Origin: Lachnospiraceae bacterium
Lineage (GTDB): Bacteria > Bacillota > Clostridia > Lachnospirales > Lachnospiraceae
Direction: 5' to 3'
Length of the DNA: 15,637 nucleotides
NCBI GenBank assembly: GCA_024694785.1
Contig: JAILJL010000059.1
Location: 1-15,637, forward strand
The position numbers and the translations under genes were made by a program. Each line of letters begins with the position of its first letter. Positions within the stretch are counted from its first letter, which is position 1. This document shows positions 7,914 through 14,726 of this stretch, in pieces. The notes under the pieces were generated by a model. It searched no databases. It worked only from the letters and a program-made list of their open reading frames with translations, and was not told the origin of the DNA.

Positions 7914-7942
7914 ATACTACTACAATCAGCATATAAAATCAA
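7914..7942 (-). promoter_or_regulatory. Predicted promoter of mraZ / dcw operon
   Basis: On the minus strand, -35 TTGATT (7942-7937, 4/6) is separated by 17 bp from -10 TAGTAT (7919-7914, 4/6). A transcript would begin near 7907, directly at the AAGTGG array, with a leader of about 110 nt to the mraZ ATG. The lgt terminator lies just upstream, so the operon appears to start here. Confidence 0.5.
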
Positions 7943-8000
7943 GTATTTTCTTAGATTTTATGCGTGTTTCACGGTTTTTAATAAAACCACAAAATAAAGA

Positions 8001-8046
8001 AAGCCCCGGGAATCCGACCACTAAATAAGTCATTTTCCCGGAGCTT
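8001..8046. terminator. Hairpin terminator between lgt and the dcw operon
   Basis: AAGCCCCGGGAA (8001-8012) pairs with TTCCCGGAGCTT (8035-8046) at 11 of 12 positions across a 22-nt loop. On the minus strand it is followed by a T-rich CTTTCTTTATTTT run, fitting termination of the thrS-lgt transcript. The plus strand also has a T run after the right arm. No gene is visible between it and the mraZ promoter. Confidence 0.7.
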
Positions 8047-8081
8047 TTTCTCCGTAAATCCAAATCTTAAATTGTGAAACT

Positions 8082-8960
8082 TTAATGTCCTTGCATACTC
8101 TTGATTACGTTCTTCCTTCTTACTCTTACAACAATATCTATTATTATCGCTGCCGCAAAAAGCACAATTCCAAGAACCTGCGATACCGCAATCTCGGTAT
8201 TCCAAAAGCGAAGCTGATCCGTACGCAAGCCTTCAATCCAGAATCTTCCTATTCCGTATCCGCCAAGATACATAAGGAACACCTCTCCGTCAAATGCTTT
8301 ATTCTTCTTATAGAGATTCATAAGTATAAAAACGCCCAAATTCCAGAGTCCTTCATAAAGGAAGGTCGGATGTACCTGAACGAACTTAATTCCCTCTATA
8401 ACGACGGAATTTGCTTCCATAATATCCGTTATCTCATCGCCTCTTATAGCCGACACCGGAAGCTGCATCGCGAATAGATTATTGGTATAATCTCCGAAGG
8501 CTTCTCTATTAAAGAAATTACCCCATCTTCCGATAATCTGGCCAAGCACAAGGCCGAGCCCCGCAGTATCAACCATAAGCGGAAAAGATATCTTCTTGAT
8601 TCTTGAATAGGCAAAGGCCGTAATTACTGCTGCTATAACAGCACCATATATGGCAAGTCCGCCATTCCTCAGATTGAAAAGTTCACCGAGGTGCTGCGAG
8701 TAATAATCCCATTTGAATATAACATAGTATATTCTCGCACCGATAACTGAGAATATAACCTCATATATTGCAAGATCCATATAGGTCTCGGATTCCTGTC
8801 CCGTGCGCTTTGCTTCATAGCAGGCCATTGCTATTCCGCATAATACAGCTATGGCTATACATATACCATAATAAGCTATATCAAGCTTACCTATGTGAAT
8901 AAGCTTGCCCACATTATTAAGATGTATTCCGAGATTCGGAAAGTTAATCATTGTATCCAT
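8082..8960 (-). CDS. lgt: Lgt, prolipoprotein diacylglyceryl transferase
   Basis: Lgt moves diacylglycerol from phosphatidylglycerol to the lipobox cysteine of prolipoproteins, the first step of lipoprotein maturation at the membrane. The 292-residue polytopic protein shows NGGLAIYG (99-106), the family signature GRWGNFFNREAFG (144-156), VHPTFLYE near 200 and GRFWIEGLRTD in the C-terminal third; its end is basic (RVRRK). The ATG at 8960 has AAGGGG upstream; a second ATG three codons later is possible. It starts 11 bp after the thrS stop with no terminator between, so it is probably transcribed from the thrS T-box promoter. A hairpin terminator lies about 40 bp downstream. Confidence 0.96.
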   Translation of the reverse strand: MDTMINFPNLGIHLNNVGKLIHIGKLDIAYYGICIAIAVLCGIAMACYEAKRTGQESETYMDLAIYEVIFSVIGARIYYVIFKWDYYSQHLGELFNLRNGGLAIYGAVIAAVITAFAYSRIKKISFPLMVDTAGLGLVLGQIIGRWGNFFNREAFGDYTNNLFAMQLPVSAIRGDEITDIMEANSVVIEGIKFVQVHPTFLYEGLWNLGVFILMNLYKKNKAFDGEVFLMYLGGYGIGRFWIEGLRTDQLRFWNTEIAVSQVLGIVLFAAAIIIDIVVRVRRKNVIKSMQGH

Positions 8961-8971
8961 ATAATCGCCCC

Positions 8972-10936
8972 TTACTTGTTATCCGGCTGTATCGTAACCT
9001 CTCTTATCGTCTTGGTACGAATCTCTTCGCAGATCTTATCTGTAAATTCTTTAATGGACATCTTGCCTTCATCTCCTGCGAATCTTGAACCTACAGCAAC
9101 TTCCTCAGCTGCTTCCTCCTGTTCGCCGACAACAAGACGATACGGAATTCTGTCAAGACGAGCTTCACGAATCTTAAATCCGATCTTCTCCGAACGCGAA
9201 TCAACCGTTGCGTCAACATCATTCTTCTTTAAGTAATCACATACCTTATTGGCATAATCGATATACTTATCCGATATAGGAAGGATTCTTACCTGCTCAG
9301 GGCATAACCATGTCGGGAAATTACCTGCATAATGCTCGATAAGCCAAGCAAGAGTTCTTTCATAGCATCCGAGTGATGTTCTGTGAATGATGTAAGGACG
9401 TACCTTGTCACCATTCTGATCTATATAGTACATATCGAACTTTTCTGCAGAAGCGCAGTCAAGCTGAACCGTAATCATTGTATCTTCCTTACCATATACA
9501 TTCTTAGCCTGAATATCAATCTTAGGTCCGTAGAAAGCAGCTTCACCGTCAGCTTCCGTAAACGGAACACCTTTTTCAATAAGGACTTCACGTAAAGCAC
9601 CCTGCGTTCTGTTCCAATAATCCTCATCACCAATATACTTGGCGGTATTATTAGGATCCCACTTTGAAAGTCTGTATGTTACATCGTCCTGCAATCCAAG
9701 TGTTGAAAGAATATGATAAGCAAGATCGATACAATTCTTAAGCTCCTGCTCTGCCTGGTCCGGACGGATAATATTATGTCCTTCGGAAATCGTAAACTGA
9801 CGAACTCTTGTAAGACCATGCATTTCTCCGGAATCCTCATTTCTAAAGAGCGTAGAAGTCTCGCCCATTCTATACGGAAGGTCTCTGTATGAACGCTGCT
9901 CGTTCTTATATACATAATACTGGAACGGACATGTCATAGGGCGAAGGGCCATACACTCCTTGTCTTCAGGATCGCCAAGAACGAACATTCCGTCAAGATA
10001 ATGATCCCAATGGCCGGATATCTTATAAAGGTCTGATTTTGCCATTAACGGTGTTCTTGTACGTACATATCCCCACTCTTTCTCTTCAATGTCTTCTACC
10101 CATCTCTGGAGCTTCATAATCATCTTTGTTCCCTTATGGGTAAAGAGCGGAAGTCCCTGTCCTATACAATCAACCGTCGTAAATAATCCCATCTCGCGTC
10201 CAAGTTTATTATGATCGCGACGCTTGGCATCTTCAAGCTGCTCGAGGTAAGCCTCAAGTTCTTCCTTATTATCGAATGCAGTACCATAGATTCTCTGCAA
10301 TCTCTCTCTCTTCTCGTCGCCTCTCCAATAAGCCATTGAAGAAGATATAAGCTTAAAAGCTTTAACTCCCTTGGTATTCATAAGATGAGGGCCGGCGCAA
10401 AGATCCGTGAAGCCTTCTCCCTGACTGTAGAAGGAGATGATTGCATCTTCGGGAAGGTCTTTTATAAGCTCTACTTTATAAGGCTCTTTTAACTCTTCCA
10501 TCTTCTTGATTGCTTCTTCTCTCGGAAGCTCGAAGTATGTAAGGCGCTCACCTTTCTTTATTATCTTCTTCATTTCCTTTTCGATCTCGTCAAGATCCTC
10601 TCTCGAGAAAGGCTCAGTATCGAAATCATAATAGAATCCCGTATCGATGGCAGGACCTATTGCAACCTTAACTCCGGGACGTACAACCTTAACAGCTTCA
10701 GCAAGTATATGAGATGCCGTATGGCGTAATACTCTTAAACCTTCCGGATCCTTAGCTGTAAAGATTCTTAAAGTACAATCCTTATCTATAATTGTTCGAA
10801 GATCGCAAACCTTACCATCAATCTCTGCCGCACAAGCTGCACGACCAAGACCTTCGGAAATATCCATTGCGATATCGAAAGCCATTTTCTTCTCGCTGTA
10901 CTCTCTTACCGAGCCGTCAACCAAAGTAATCTTCAT
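8972..10936 (-). CDS. thrS: ThrS, threonyl-tRNA synthetase
   Basis: This is a class II aminoacyl-tRNA synthetase charging tRNA-Thr. From the ATG at 10936 it has 654 residues: an N-terminal TGS domain (about 1-62), the editing domain with HTASH (72-76) and a later CAGPHL, a catalytic core with MTCPFQYYVY (zinc-ligand cysteine), motif 2 FRNEDSGEMHGLTRVRQFT and motif 3 region SLGCYERTLAWLIEHY, then the anticodon-binding domain beginning near PEQVRILPIS. The frame is open a further 29 codons upstream to 11023, but those codons are the T-box and terminator. The ATG at 10936 is chosen because AAGGAGG lies 7 bp upstream and MKITLVDGS is a typical TGS start. Expression is controlled by the T-box leader. 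Confidence 0.97.
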   Translation of the reverse strand: MKITLVDGSVREYSEKKMAFDIAMDISEGLGRAACAAEIDGKVCDLRTIIDKDCTLRIFTAKDPEGLRVLRHTASHILAEAVKVVRPGVKVAIGPAIDTGFYYDFDTEPFSREDLDEIEKEMKKIIKKGERLTYFELPREEAIKKMEELKEPYKVELIKDLPEDAIISFYSQGEGFTDLCAGPHLMNTKGVKAFKLISSSMAYWRGDEKRERLQRIYGTAFDNKEELEAYLEQLEDAKRRDHNKLGREMGLFTTVDCIGQGLPLFTHKGTKMIMKLQRWVEDIEEKEWGYVRTRTPLMAKSDLYKISGHWDHYLDGMFVLGDPEDKECMALRPMTCPFQYYVYKNEQRSYRDLPYRMGETSTLFRNEDSGEMHGLTRVRQFTISEGHNIIRPDQAEQELKNCIDLAYHILSTLGLQDDVTYRLSKWDPNNTAKYIGDEDYWNRTQGALREVLIEKGVPFTEADGEAAFYGPKIDIQAKNVYGKEDTMITVQLDCASAEKFDMYYIDQNGDKVRPYIIHRTSLGCYERTLAWLIEHYAGNFPTWLCPEQVRILPISDKYIDYANKVCDYLKKNDVDATVDSRSEKIGFKIREARLDRIPYRLVVGEQEEAAEEVAVGSRFAGDEGKMSIKEFTDKICEEIRTKTIREVTIQPDNK

Positions 10937-10958
10937 GTCAATTCCTCCTTTAAATAAA

Positions 10959-11170
10959 CAAAAAGTCCCTTGCAAATGCAAGGGACGTAATATACGCGGT
11001 TCCACCCAAGTTACCATTCTCATGGTCTCTCATTATGACTGTAACGGAGTCACCGGACCCTATTAAGGCCGCTCAGAGGTGGTCTTCGGACGAATGTCTA
11101 TTAAACTGCTCTCAGCAACTGCAGCTCTCTCTGTCATATACTTAGACGTCTTACTCTTCTCGTCAACGCG
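10959..11170 (-). promoter_or_regulatory. T-box riboswitch leader of thrS (threonine)
   Basis: On the minus strand the conserved T-box core GGGTGGAACCGCG is at 11007-10995. It is followed by a terminator stem-loop and the thrS ribosome binding site. Upstream is a stem I-like region with AGAGAG and AGTA elements, GTCTA pairing with TAGAC, and GACG with CGTC. These close a specifier loop containing GAAGACCACC. Threonine ACC codons are present there at 11083-11081 and 11080-11078; the first, nearer GAA, is my preferred specifier. Uncharged tRNA-Thr would bind the specifier and the T-box and so prevent termination. The exact 5' end is estimated. Confidence 0.93.
10960..10986 (-). terminator. T-box attenuator terminator
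   Basis: TGCAAGGGAC-type arms (10977-10986 and 10965-10974) form a perfect 10-bp dyad with a 2-nt centre. It is followed on the minus strand by TTTTTGTTT. It lies between the T-box core and the thrS start and is the conditional terminator of the leader; the alternative antiterminator would use the T-box sequence at 10995-11007. Confidence 0.9.
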
Positions 11171-11191
11171 TTGGATTTATAAATTATATGA

Positions 11192-11220
11192 ATAATAACG
11201 CATTCACTTATTATTGTCAA
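11192..11220 (-). promoter_or_regulatory. Predicted sigma-A promoter of thrS-lgt
   Basis: On the minus strand, -35 TTGACA (11220-11215, 6/6), a 17-bp spacer and -10 TATTAT (11197-11192, 5/6). Transcription would begin near 11185, just before the T-box stem I. This is the best promoter match in the window. Confidence 0.8.
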
Positions 11221-11267
11221 GTATGCTTTTTAACAGAATTGAAAAGTATATAATATAAGCATAATTC

Positions 11268-11304
11268 GCGGTGACTCCGCTGCTAAATTCGCACTTCACG
11301 TGCG
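11268..11304 (-). terminator. Possible weak tandem hairpins after the SEC-C gene
   Basis: Two short dyads follow the SEC-C gene: GCGG/CCGC (11268-11271, 11277-11280) and CGCAC/GTGCG (11290-11294, 11300-11304), each with a 5-nt loop and followed on the minus strand by AATT-rich sequence. There is no strong T run, so termination is uncertain; they may only insulate the thrS promoter. Confidence 0.3.
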
Positions 11305-11333
11305 TTAATAATTTCATCAACCCAAGGTATAAA

Positions 11334-11840
11334 TTATGCGTTCTTACCGCAACACTGTTTATACTTACGGCCAGAACCACAAGGGCATGGATCGTTACGT
11401 CCGATTTTCTTGCCCACACGAATTGTTGTAGATTCCTTCTGCTCCTTATAAAGCGCTTTTCTTTCTTCTTCCGTGAAGATCTTCTCCCACTGCGGAAGCT
11501 CATATAACCAGTCTGCCTTGGCACGAACCATATTCTTGTATAATTTTGCCTTGTCAAACTTTAATGAAACAACAGTATTCTCCTCCATCGTATCGATAGG
11601 ATTCGGTGTAACAAGTGAATCATCTATTCCATCAAGGAAACCGACCATTGCCATAAGCTCGATACCGAACTTATCTGCAAGTTCCTTAACCGTTCCCTTT
11701 ACTTCCTCATCAGGATTCTCAAGAAGCTTTTCATATACCGAAGTTTCCTTTTCGAAATATCTTCTCCAGAAGTTCTGTAATTCTCCTCTATCTGCCTGCT
11801 CATTATATGCAGCAGTTCTCCACTGTTCAAGTAATGCCAT
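11334..11840 (-). CDS. SEC-C metal-binding motif protein of unknown function
   Basis: This 168-residue soluble protein has an acidic, mostly helical body and a C-terminal SEC-C motif, [20 protein letters not shown] (147-166), with Cys152, Cys154, Cys163 and Cys164. In SecA this motif binds zinc and helps contact SecB; stand-alone SEC-C proteins are common and mostly uncharacterised. Nothing in the body points to an enzyme. The ATG at 11840 follows GAGGTG at a short spacing (about 4 bp). It appears to be a single-gene unit with its own promoter, placed between the permease terminator and the thrS promoter. Family confident, function unknown. Confidence 0.88.
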   Translation of the reverse strand: MALLEQWRTAAYNEQADRGELQNFWRRYFEKETSVYEKLLENPDEEVKGTVKELADKFGIELMAMVGFLDGIDDSLVTPNPIDTMEENTVVSLKFDKAKLYKNMVRAKADWLYELPQWEKIFTEEERKALYKEQKESTTIRVGKKIGRNDPCPCGSGRKYKQCCGKNA

Positions 11841-11863
11841 AATGCACCTCGTAAAATCATTCT

Positions 11864-11878
11864 ATGGGATAATCCCAT
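11864..11878. promoter_or_regulatory. 15-bp inverted repeat at the SEC-C gene transcription start (possible operator)
   Basis: ATGGGAT-A-ATCCCAT is a perfect 7-bp inverted repeat with a 1-nt centre. It starts about 8 bp after the predicted -10 box of the SEC-C gene, so it would cover roughly +2 to +16. That is a typical place for a repressor. A protein-binding dyad is more likely than an RNA hairpin because a 1-nt loop cannot form at full stem length. No candidate regulator is identified. Confidence 0.45.
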
Positions 11879-11886
11879 GCCTACTT

Positions 11887-11915
11887 ATTATACTTTAAAC
11901 AAATTAAAACTACAA
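11887..11915 (-). promoter_or_regulatory. Predicted promoter of the SEC-C gene
   Basis: On the minus strand, TTGTAG (11915-11910, 3/6), a 17-bp spacer and TATAAT (11892-11887, 6/6). It abuts the T run of the permease terminator, leaving no spare sequence between the two units. Confidence 0.5.
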
Positions 11916-11943
11916 GAAAAAGCGCCCGAATAATCGGGCGCTT
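11915..11943 (-). terminator. Rho-independent terminator of the NCS2 permease gene
   Basis: A perfect 10-bp stem, AAGCGCCCGA/TCGGGCGCTT (11920-11929 with 11934-11943), has a 4-nt loop and is GC-rich. On the minus strand it runs into TTTTTC. It lies about 40 bp after the permease stop codon. Confidence 0.88.
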
Positions 11944-11981
11944 CATAACTTTTTCAACCTAAACTTCTTAAACTTATATTA

Positions 11982-13397
11982 TTACATTGGAATAAAGAAC
12001 TTAACAAGGAAAAGAACCGAAAGAATATATGTGAGCCAATGTACTTCCTTTGCCTTGCCTGTAAGCACCTTAATTACTGTATAAGTAATAAGACCGATAC
12101 CGATTGCATGTCCGATTGAAGATGAAATCGGCATTGCGATGAGCATTAAAGCTACAGGAGCTGCCTGTGAAAGATCTTCAAAGTCAACCTTCTTAAGTCC
12201 TGAAAGCATTAAGATTCCTACATAGATAAGAGCTGAAGATGTAGCTGCAGAAGGAATAATAGCTGCTATAGGAGAAATGAACATACATGCAAGGAATACG
12301 ATACCTGTTGTTAAAGCTGTAAGACCTGTGCGTCCGCCTGCTTCAACACCTGATGCTGACTCGATGAATGTAGTAACTGTAGAAGTACCTGTACAAGCAC
12401 CTGCTACTGTACCAACAGCATCTGCAAGAAGAGCTTCCTTCATATTAGGCATGTTACCCTTCTCATCAACCATACCTGCACGTGATGCTGTACCTACTAA
12501 AGTTCCGATTGTATCGAACATATCGATGATACAGAATGTGATGATAAGAGTAATAACTGTTGCCCAGCCGATCTGTGCAAATCCTGTAAAGTTAAACTTG
12601 AAAAGCGTAGTTGCTGCCATATCCTTGAAAGGAGGTAACCAGCTTGCTGTCTTTAATGATTCAAATGGATTGTTGTGGAAAATCGCAATATTGCAAACCC
12701 AATTGATTATGGATGCAACGAGCATACCAAGAATAACGGAAGCTTTAACCTTCTTATGGTTAAGGTAGATAATTACAAATAAACCAATGAACATTGTTGC
12801 TACGGAAAGAACCATAGGTCCGAATCCGGTTCCCATCGTCTCCTTAGCATATCCTGCAGTAAGTGAACCAAAGAAATCTCTCATAGCGAAGAAAGGTCCA
12901 CCCTTGTCAGAAAAAATCTGGCAGTTAGAACCAAGACCGATATTAAGTAACATAATACCAATTGCAGGTGCTATACCGAAACGTACTCCGAGAGGAATAG
13001 CTTCAACTATCTTCTCACGGATACCAAAGAGTGAAAGGATGATGAAAATCACACCTTCAACAAGAATGATAACAAGTGCTGCCTGGAATGATTCAAGATA
13101 TGTCATTCCGGTAAGTCCGACAATCTGTCCTACAACTACTGCAAAGAAGCTGTTAAGACCCATTCCCGGTGCCATTGCAAACGGCTTGTTTGCGCAGAAT
13201 GCCATAACAAACATACCGACTGCAGATGCGATACAGGTTGCTAAGAATACGCCGTTCCAGAGCTGCTGGCCCTCAGCGCCAAAGCCTGTAAGTAAATTAG
13301 GGTTCAATGCAATGATGTAAGCCATTGTCATGAAGGTGGTCAAGCCGGCAAGTATCTCGGTCTTGACTGTTGTCTTGTTTTGCTCAAGCTTAAACAT
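11982..13397 (-). CDS. NCS2-family (AzgA/PbuG-like) purine permease
   Basis: This 471-residue protein with about 12-14 membrane segments imports purine bases, probably guanine, hypoxanthine or adenine, driven by cation symport. It resembles the AzgA/PbuG branch of NCS2: an N-terminal TEILAGLTTFMTMAYIIALNP, AMAPGMGLNSFFA, a central DMFDTIGTLVGTASRAGM and TFIESASGVEAGGRTGLTA. Length is usual for the branch (430-490). The ATG at 13397 follows AGGAGGT about 9 bp upstream. It is monocistronic, with a strong terminator after it. No purine riboswitch is visible upstream. Substrate choice cannot be settled from sequence alone. Confidence 0.93.
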   Translation of the reverse strand: MFKLEQNKTTVKTEILAGLTTFMTMAYIIALNPNLLTGFGAEGQQLWNGVFLATCIASAVGMFVMAFCANKPFAMAPGMGLNSFFAVVVGQIVGLTGMTYLESFQAALVIILVEGVIFIILSLFGIREKIVEAIPLGVRFGIAPAIGIMLLNIGLGSNCQIFSDKGGPFFAMRDFFGSLTAGYAKETMGTGFGPMVLSVATMFIGLFVIIYLNHKKVKASVILGMLVASIINWVCNIAIFHNNPFESLKTASWLPPFKDMAATTLFKFNFTGFAQIGWATVITLIITFCIIDMFDTIGTLVGTASRAGMVDEKGNMPNMKEALLADAVGTVAGACTGTSTVTTFIESASGVEAGGRTGLTALTTGIVFLACMFISPIAAIIPSAATSSALIYVGILMLSGLKKVDFEDLSQAAPVALMLIAMPISSSIGHAIGIGLITYTVIKVLTGKAKEVHWLTYILSVLFLVKFFIPM

Positions 13398-13435
13398 AAG
13401 TAAGAGACCTCCTGTAAATTTTTCTTACATAAATT

Positions 13436-13464
13436 ATTATAAATAATACATCACACTTTTTCCA
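13436..13464 (-). promoter_or_regulatory. Predicted promoter of the NCS2 permease gene
   Basis: On the minus strand, TGGAAA (13464-13459, 4/6), a 17-bp spacer and TATAAT (13441-13436, 6/6), in very AT-rich DNA. The leader would be about 35 nt, too short for a riboswitch. AT-richness makes chance matches easy. Confidence 0.4.
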
Positions 13465-13481
13465 TACTTTTTTGACTTTTA

Positions 13482-13491
13482 TTGTATACAA
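13482..13491. promoter_or_regulatory. 10-bp palindrome upstream of the permease promoter (possible operator)
   Basis: TTGTATACAA is a perfect palindrome in the 140-bp region between the secreted-protein terminator and the permease gene. It has the form recognised by some GntR-family (HutC-like) regulators, GTATAC with flanking T/A. It sits roughly 18 bp upstream of the predicted -35. In DNA this AT-rich, a chance origin is possible. Confidence 0.3.
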
Positions 13492-13533
13492 ATTATTAAT
13501 ATTAAAGTAATTATTCTACAAAACTTTTATAAA

Positions 13534-13566
13534 TAAAAAAAGAGCAGACACAACTGTCTGCTCTTT
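13534..13566 (-). terminator. Rho-independent terminator of the secreted-protein gene
   Basis: A perfect 12-bp stem (13539-13550 with 13555-13566; AAAGAGCAGACA and its complement) has the 4-nt loop caac. On the minus strand a run of seven T follows. It starts about 10 bp after the stop codon. Confidence 0.9.
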
Positions 13567-13575
13567 GCAAATTCA

Positions 13576-14349
13576 TTATAAAACTCTGAGTCTGTATCCC
13601 GAATTGGAATAGTCAATCTCTGTAATCTTAAGACATCTTACAAGATCGCCTGCTGCATTATATACAAGCATATATACATTAACTCCCTCAAGACGAGGTG
13701 TATACATTATCTGATATGAGAAATCAGCTCTCGGTACAAGCTCTACTATCTTGTCTTCTGCCAACGTGATATCGCCGTTAAGTCCGGAATATGTCATGGT
13801 CAGGAATACCTCCGACGTGGTATCCTTATACTTTGATTCCTTGCAAAATACAACCGAAATCTTGTCATTGTCAAGGATTGCCACATCTTCGCCCTTCTCG
13901 TATGCAGACACATCATCATCTGTAAATACATACTTCGAAGACTTCTTGGAATACGGCAGCTTACTGTCTACACGATGTTCATCCCAGATTCCGTCGCCAT
14001 ACGTAGCTCTTACCACATACTTTCCGTAATACTTAACGGTTATAATCTTGGTAACCGCCAGAATGGAATCCGTAGTATTGGTAATCGTGTCGGTAATCTT
14101 CTGCAGCTTCATTCCCTGCTGAGTACCGTTGTTCTTAATATCCGGATAAATGGTATAGGTAATCGTCGTGTCTGCCGGTATATAAAACTTTACATATAAC
14201 TTACCGTTGTACTTATTCTCGACCGTATCGATTAAAGTCGGGTCATTATTTGTGTAATCAGCTTTCGCCGATTCAGGATGCGCCATTGTACTGAACACAA
14301 CACTAAGTACGCATAAGATAGCCAGCGCCTTTTTGGTTAATGAATTCAA
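13576..14349 (-). CDS. Secreted protein of unknown function
   Basis: I do not recognise a family. From a TTG at 14349 the product has 257 residues. It begins with a clear Sec signal peptide: basic NSLTKK, hydrophobic ALAILCVLSVVFSTMA, and a likely signal peptidase site after SAKA. There is no lipobox, sortase motif or further membrane segment, so it should be released or loosely wall-bound. The mature part is rich in alternating beta-type segments (KLYVKFYIPADTTITYTIY, TKIITVKYYGKYVVRATY, YQIMYTPRLEGVNVYMLVY), suggesting one or more beta-sandwich domains. The TTG is chosen because GAGGAG lies 7 bp upstream; the frame is open to an ATG at 14412, but that stretch has no ribosome binding site and precedes the signal peptide. 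It is flanked by its own promoter region and a strong terminator. Confidence 0.8.
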   Translation of the reverse strand: MNSLTKKALAILCVLSVVFSTMAHPESAKADYTNNDPTLIDTVENKYNGKLYVKFYIPADTTITYTIYPDIKNNGTQQGMKLQKITDTITNTTDSILAVTKIITVKYYGKYVVRATYGDGIWDEHRVDSKLPYSKKSSKYVFTDDDVSAYEKGEDVAILDNDKISVVFCKESKYKDTTSEVFLTMTYSGLNGDITLAEDKIVELVPRADFSYQIMYTPRLEGVNVYMLVYNAAGDLVRCLKITEIDYSNSGYRLRVL

Positions 14350-14368
14350 TGTGTATCTCCTCCTCACT

Positions 14369-14398
14369 AATATACTACTACACATATTGTCATTGTAA
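14369..14398 (-). promoter_or_regulatory. Possible promoter of the secreted-protein gene
   Basis: On the minus strand, TTACAA (14398-14393, 3/6), an 18-bp spacer and TATATT (14374-14369, 5/6). The region contains a 13-bp sequence identical to one covering the -10 of the mraZ promoter. Hexamer match is modest. Confidence 0.35.
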
Positions 14399-14434
14399 TA
14401 TATTTGTAACAAAAATGCAAGTTAAATAAATTAC

Positions 14435-14464
14435 TTGACCTTTTAATACAATTTCTGCTACACT
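14435..14464 (+). promoter_or_regulatory. Predicted promoter of the small membrane protein gene
   Basis: On the plus strand, -35 TTGACC (14435-14440, 5/6), an 18-bp spacer and -10 TACACT (14459-14464, 4/6). It is divergent from the secreted-protein promoter, within the 155-bp intergenic region. Confidence 0.5.
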
Positions 14465-14504
14465 TCTAACCGAACACCAACATACCAAAAGGCAGGTAAT
14501 CAAT

Positions 14505-14726
14505 ATGAAACAGACTCGAAGAATCCTTGCCGTTATAGGCATTATATTACTTGTTGCATTATACATGGCAACGATATTTGCCGCATTAACGGCATCGGAG
14601 AATTCAATGGGATTATTTATGGCTTCTATTGCCGCAACAATCATTATCCCCGTATTAATCTGGTTATTCGGTTTATTCTACAAACTTATGCATAATAAGG
14701 ATGACGACGAATCTAAGCTTTCATAA
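14505..14726 (+). CDS. Small two-helix membrane protein, unknown function
   Basis: This is the only intact plus-strand gene here. The 73-residue product has a basic start (MKQTRR), a membrane segment at about 8-28, a short loop (TASENSMG), a second segment at about 36-60, and a charged cytoplasmic tail (HNKDDDESK). No domain is recognisable; the compact two-helix layout resembles conserved small hypothetical proteins of Clostridia. It has a predicted promoter, a modest ribosome binding site (GCAGGT about 8-10 bp before the ATG) and a hairpin terminator just after the stop, so it is very likely real. Its last 14 bp overlap the 3' end of the convergent thioesterase gene. Confidence 0.78.
   Translation: MKQTRRILAVIGIILLVALYMATIFAALTASENSMGLFMASIAATIIIPVLIWLFGLFYKLMHNKDDDESKLS

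Noticed and set aside
10937..11023. Upstream extension of the thrS frame to 11023
   Set aside because: These codons are the T-box and terminator stem; the start at 10936 has an ideal ribosome binding site and a typical TGS start.
11204..11557. Minus-strand 117-residue frame overlapping the SEC-C gene
   Set aside because: It is a shifted frame of the SEC-C gene running into the thrS promoter; no ribosome binding site or recognisable features.
12277..13320. Two long plus-strand frames (163 and 177 residues) opposite the permease gene
   Set aside because: They are antisense shadows of a clear NCS2 permease, rich in Pro/Ala/Thr from complementary codons, without ribosome binding sites or family features.
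13398..13538. Purine riboswitch upstream of the NCS2 permease
   Set aside because: No three-way-junction core or conserved purine aptamer motifs are visible, and the predicted leader is only about 35 nt.
14350..14412. ATG at 14412 as start of the secreted protein
   Set aside because: It lies in or upstream of the predicted promoter, lacks a ribosome binding site and would put 21 residues before the signal peptide; TTG 14349 is better placed.
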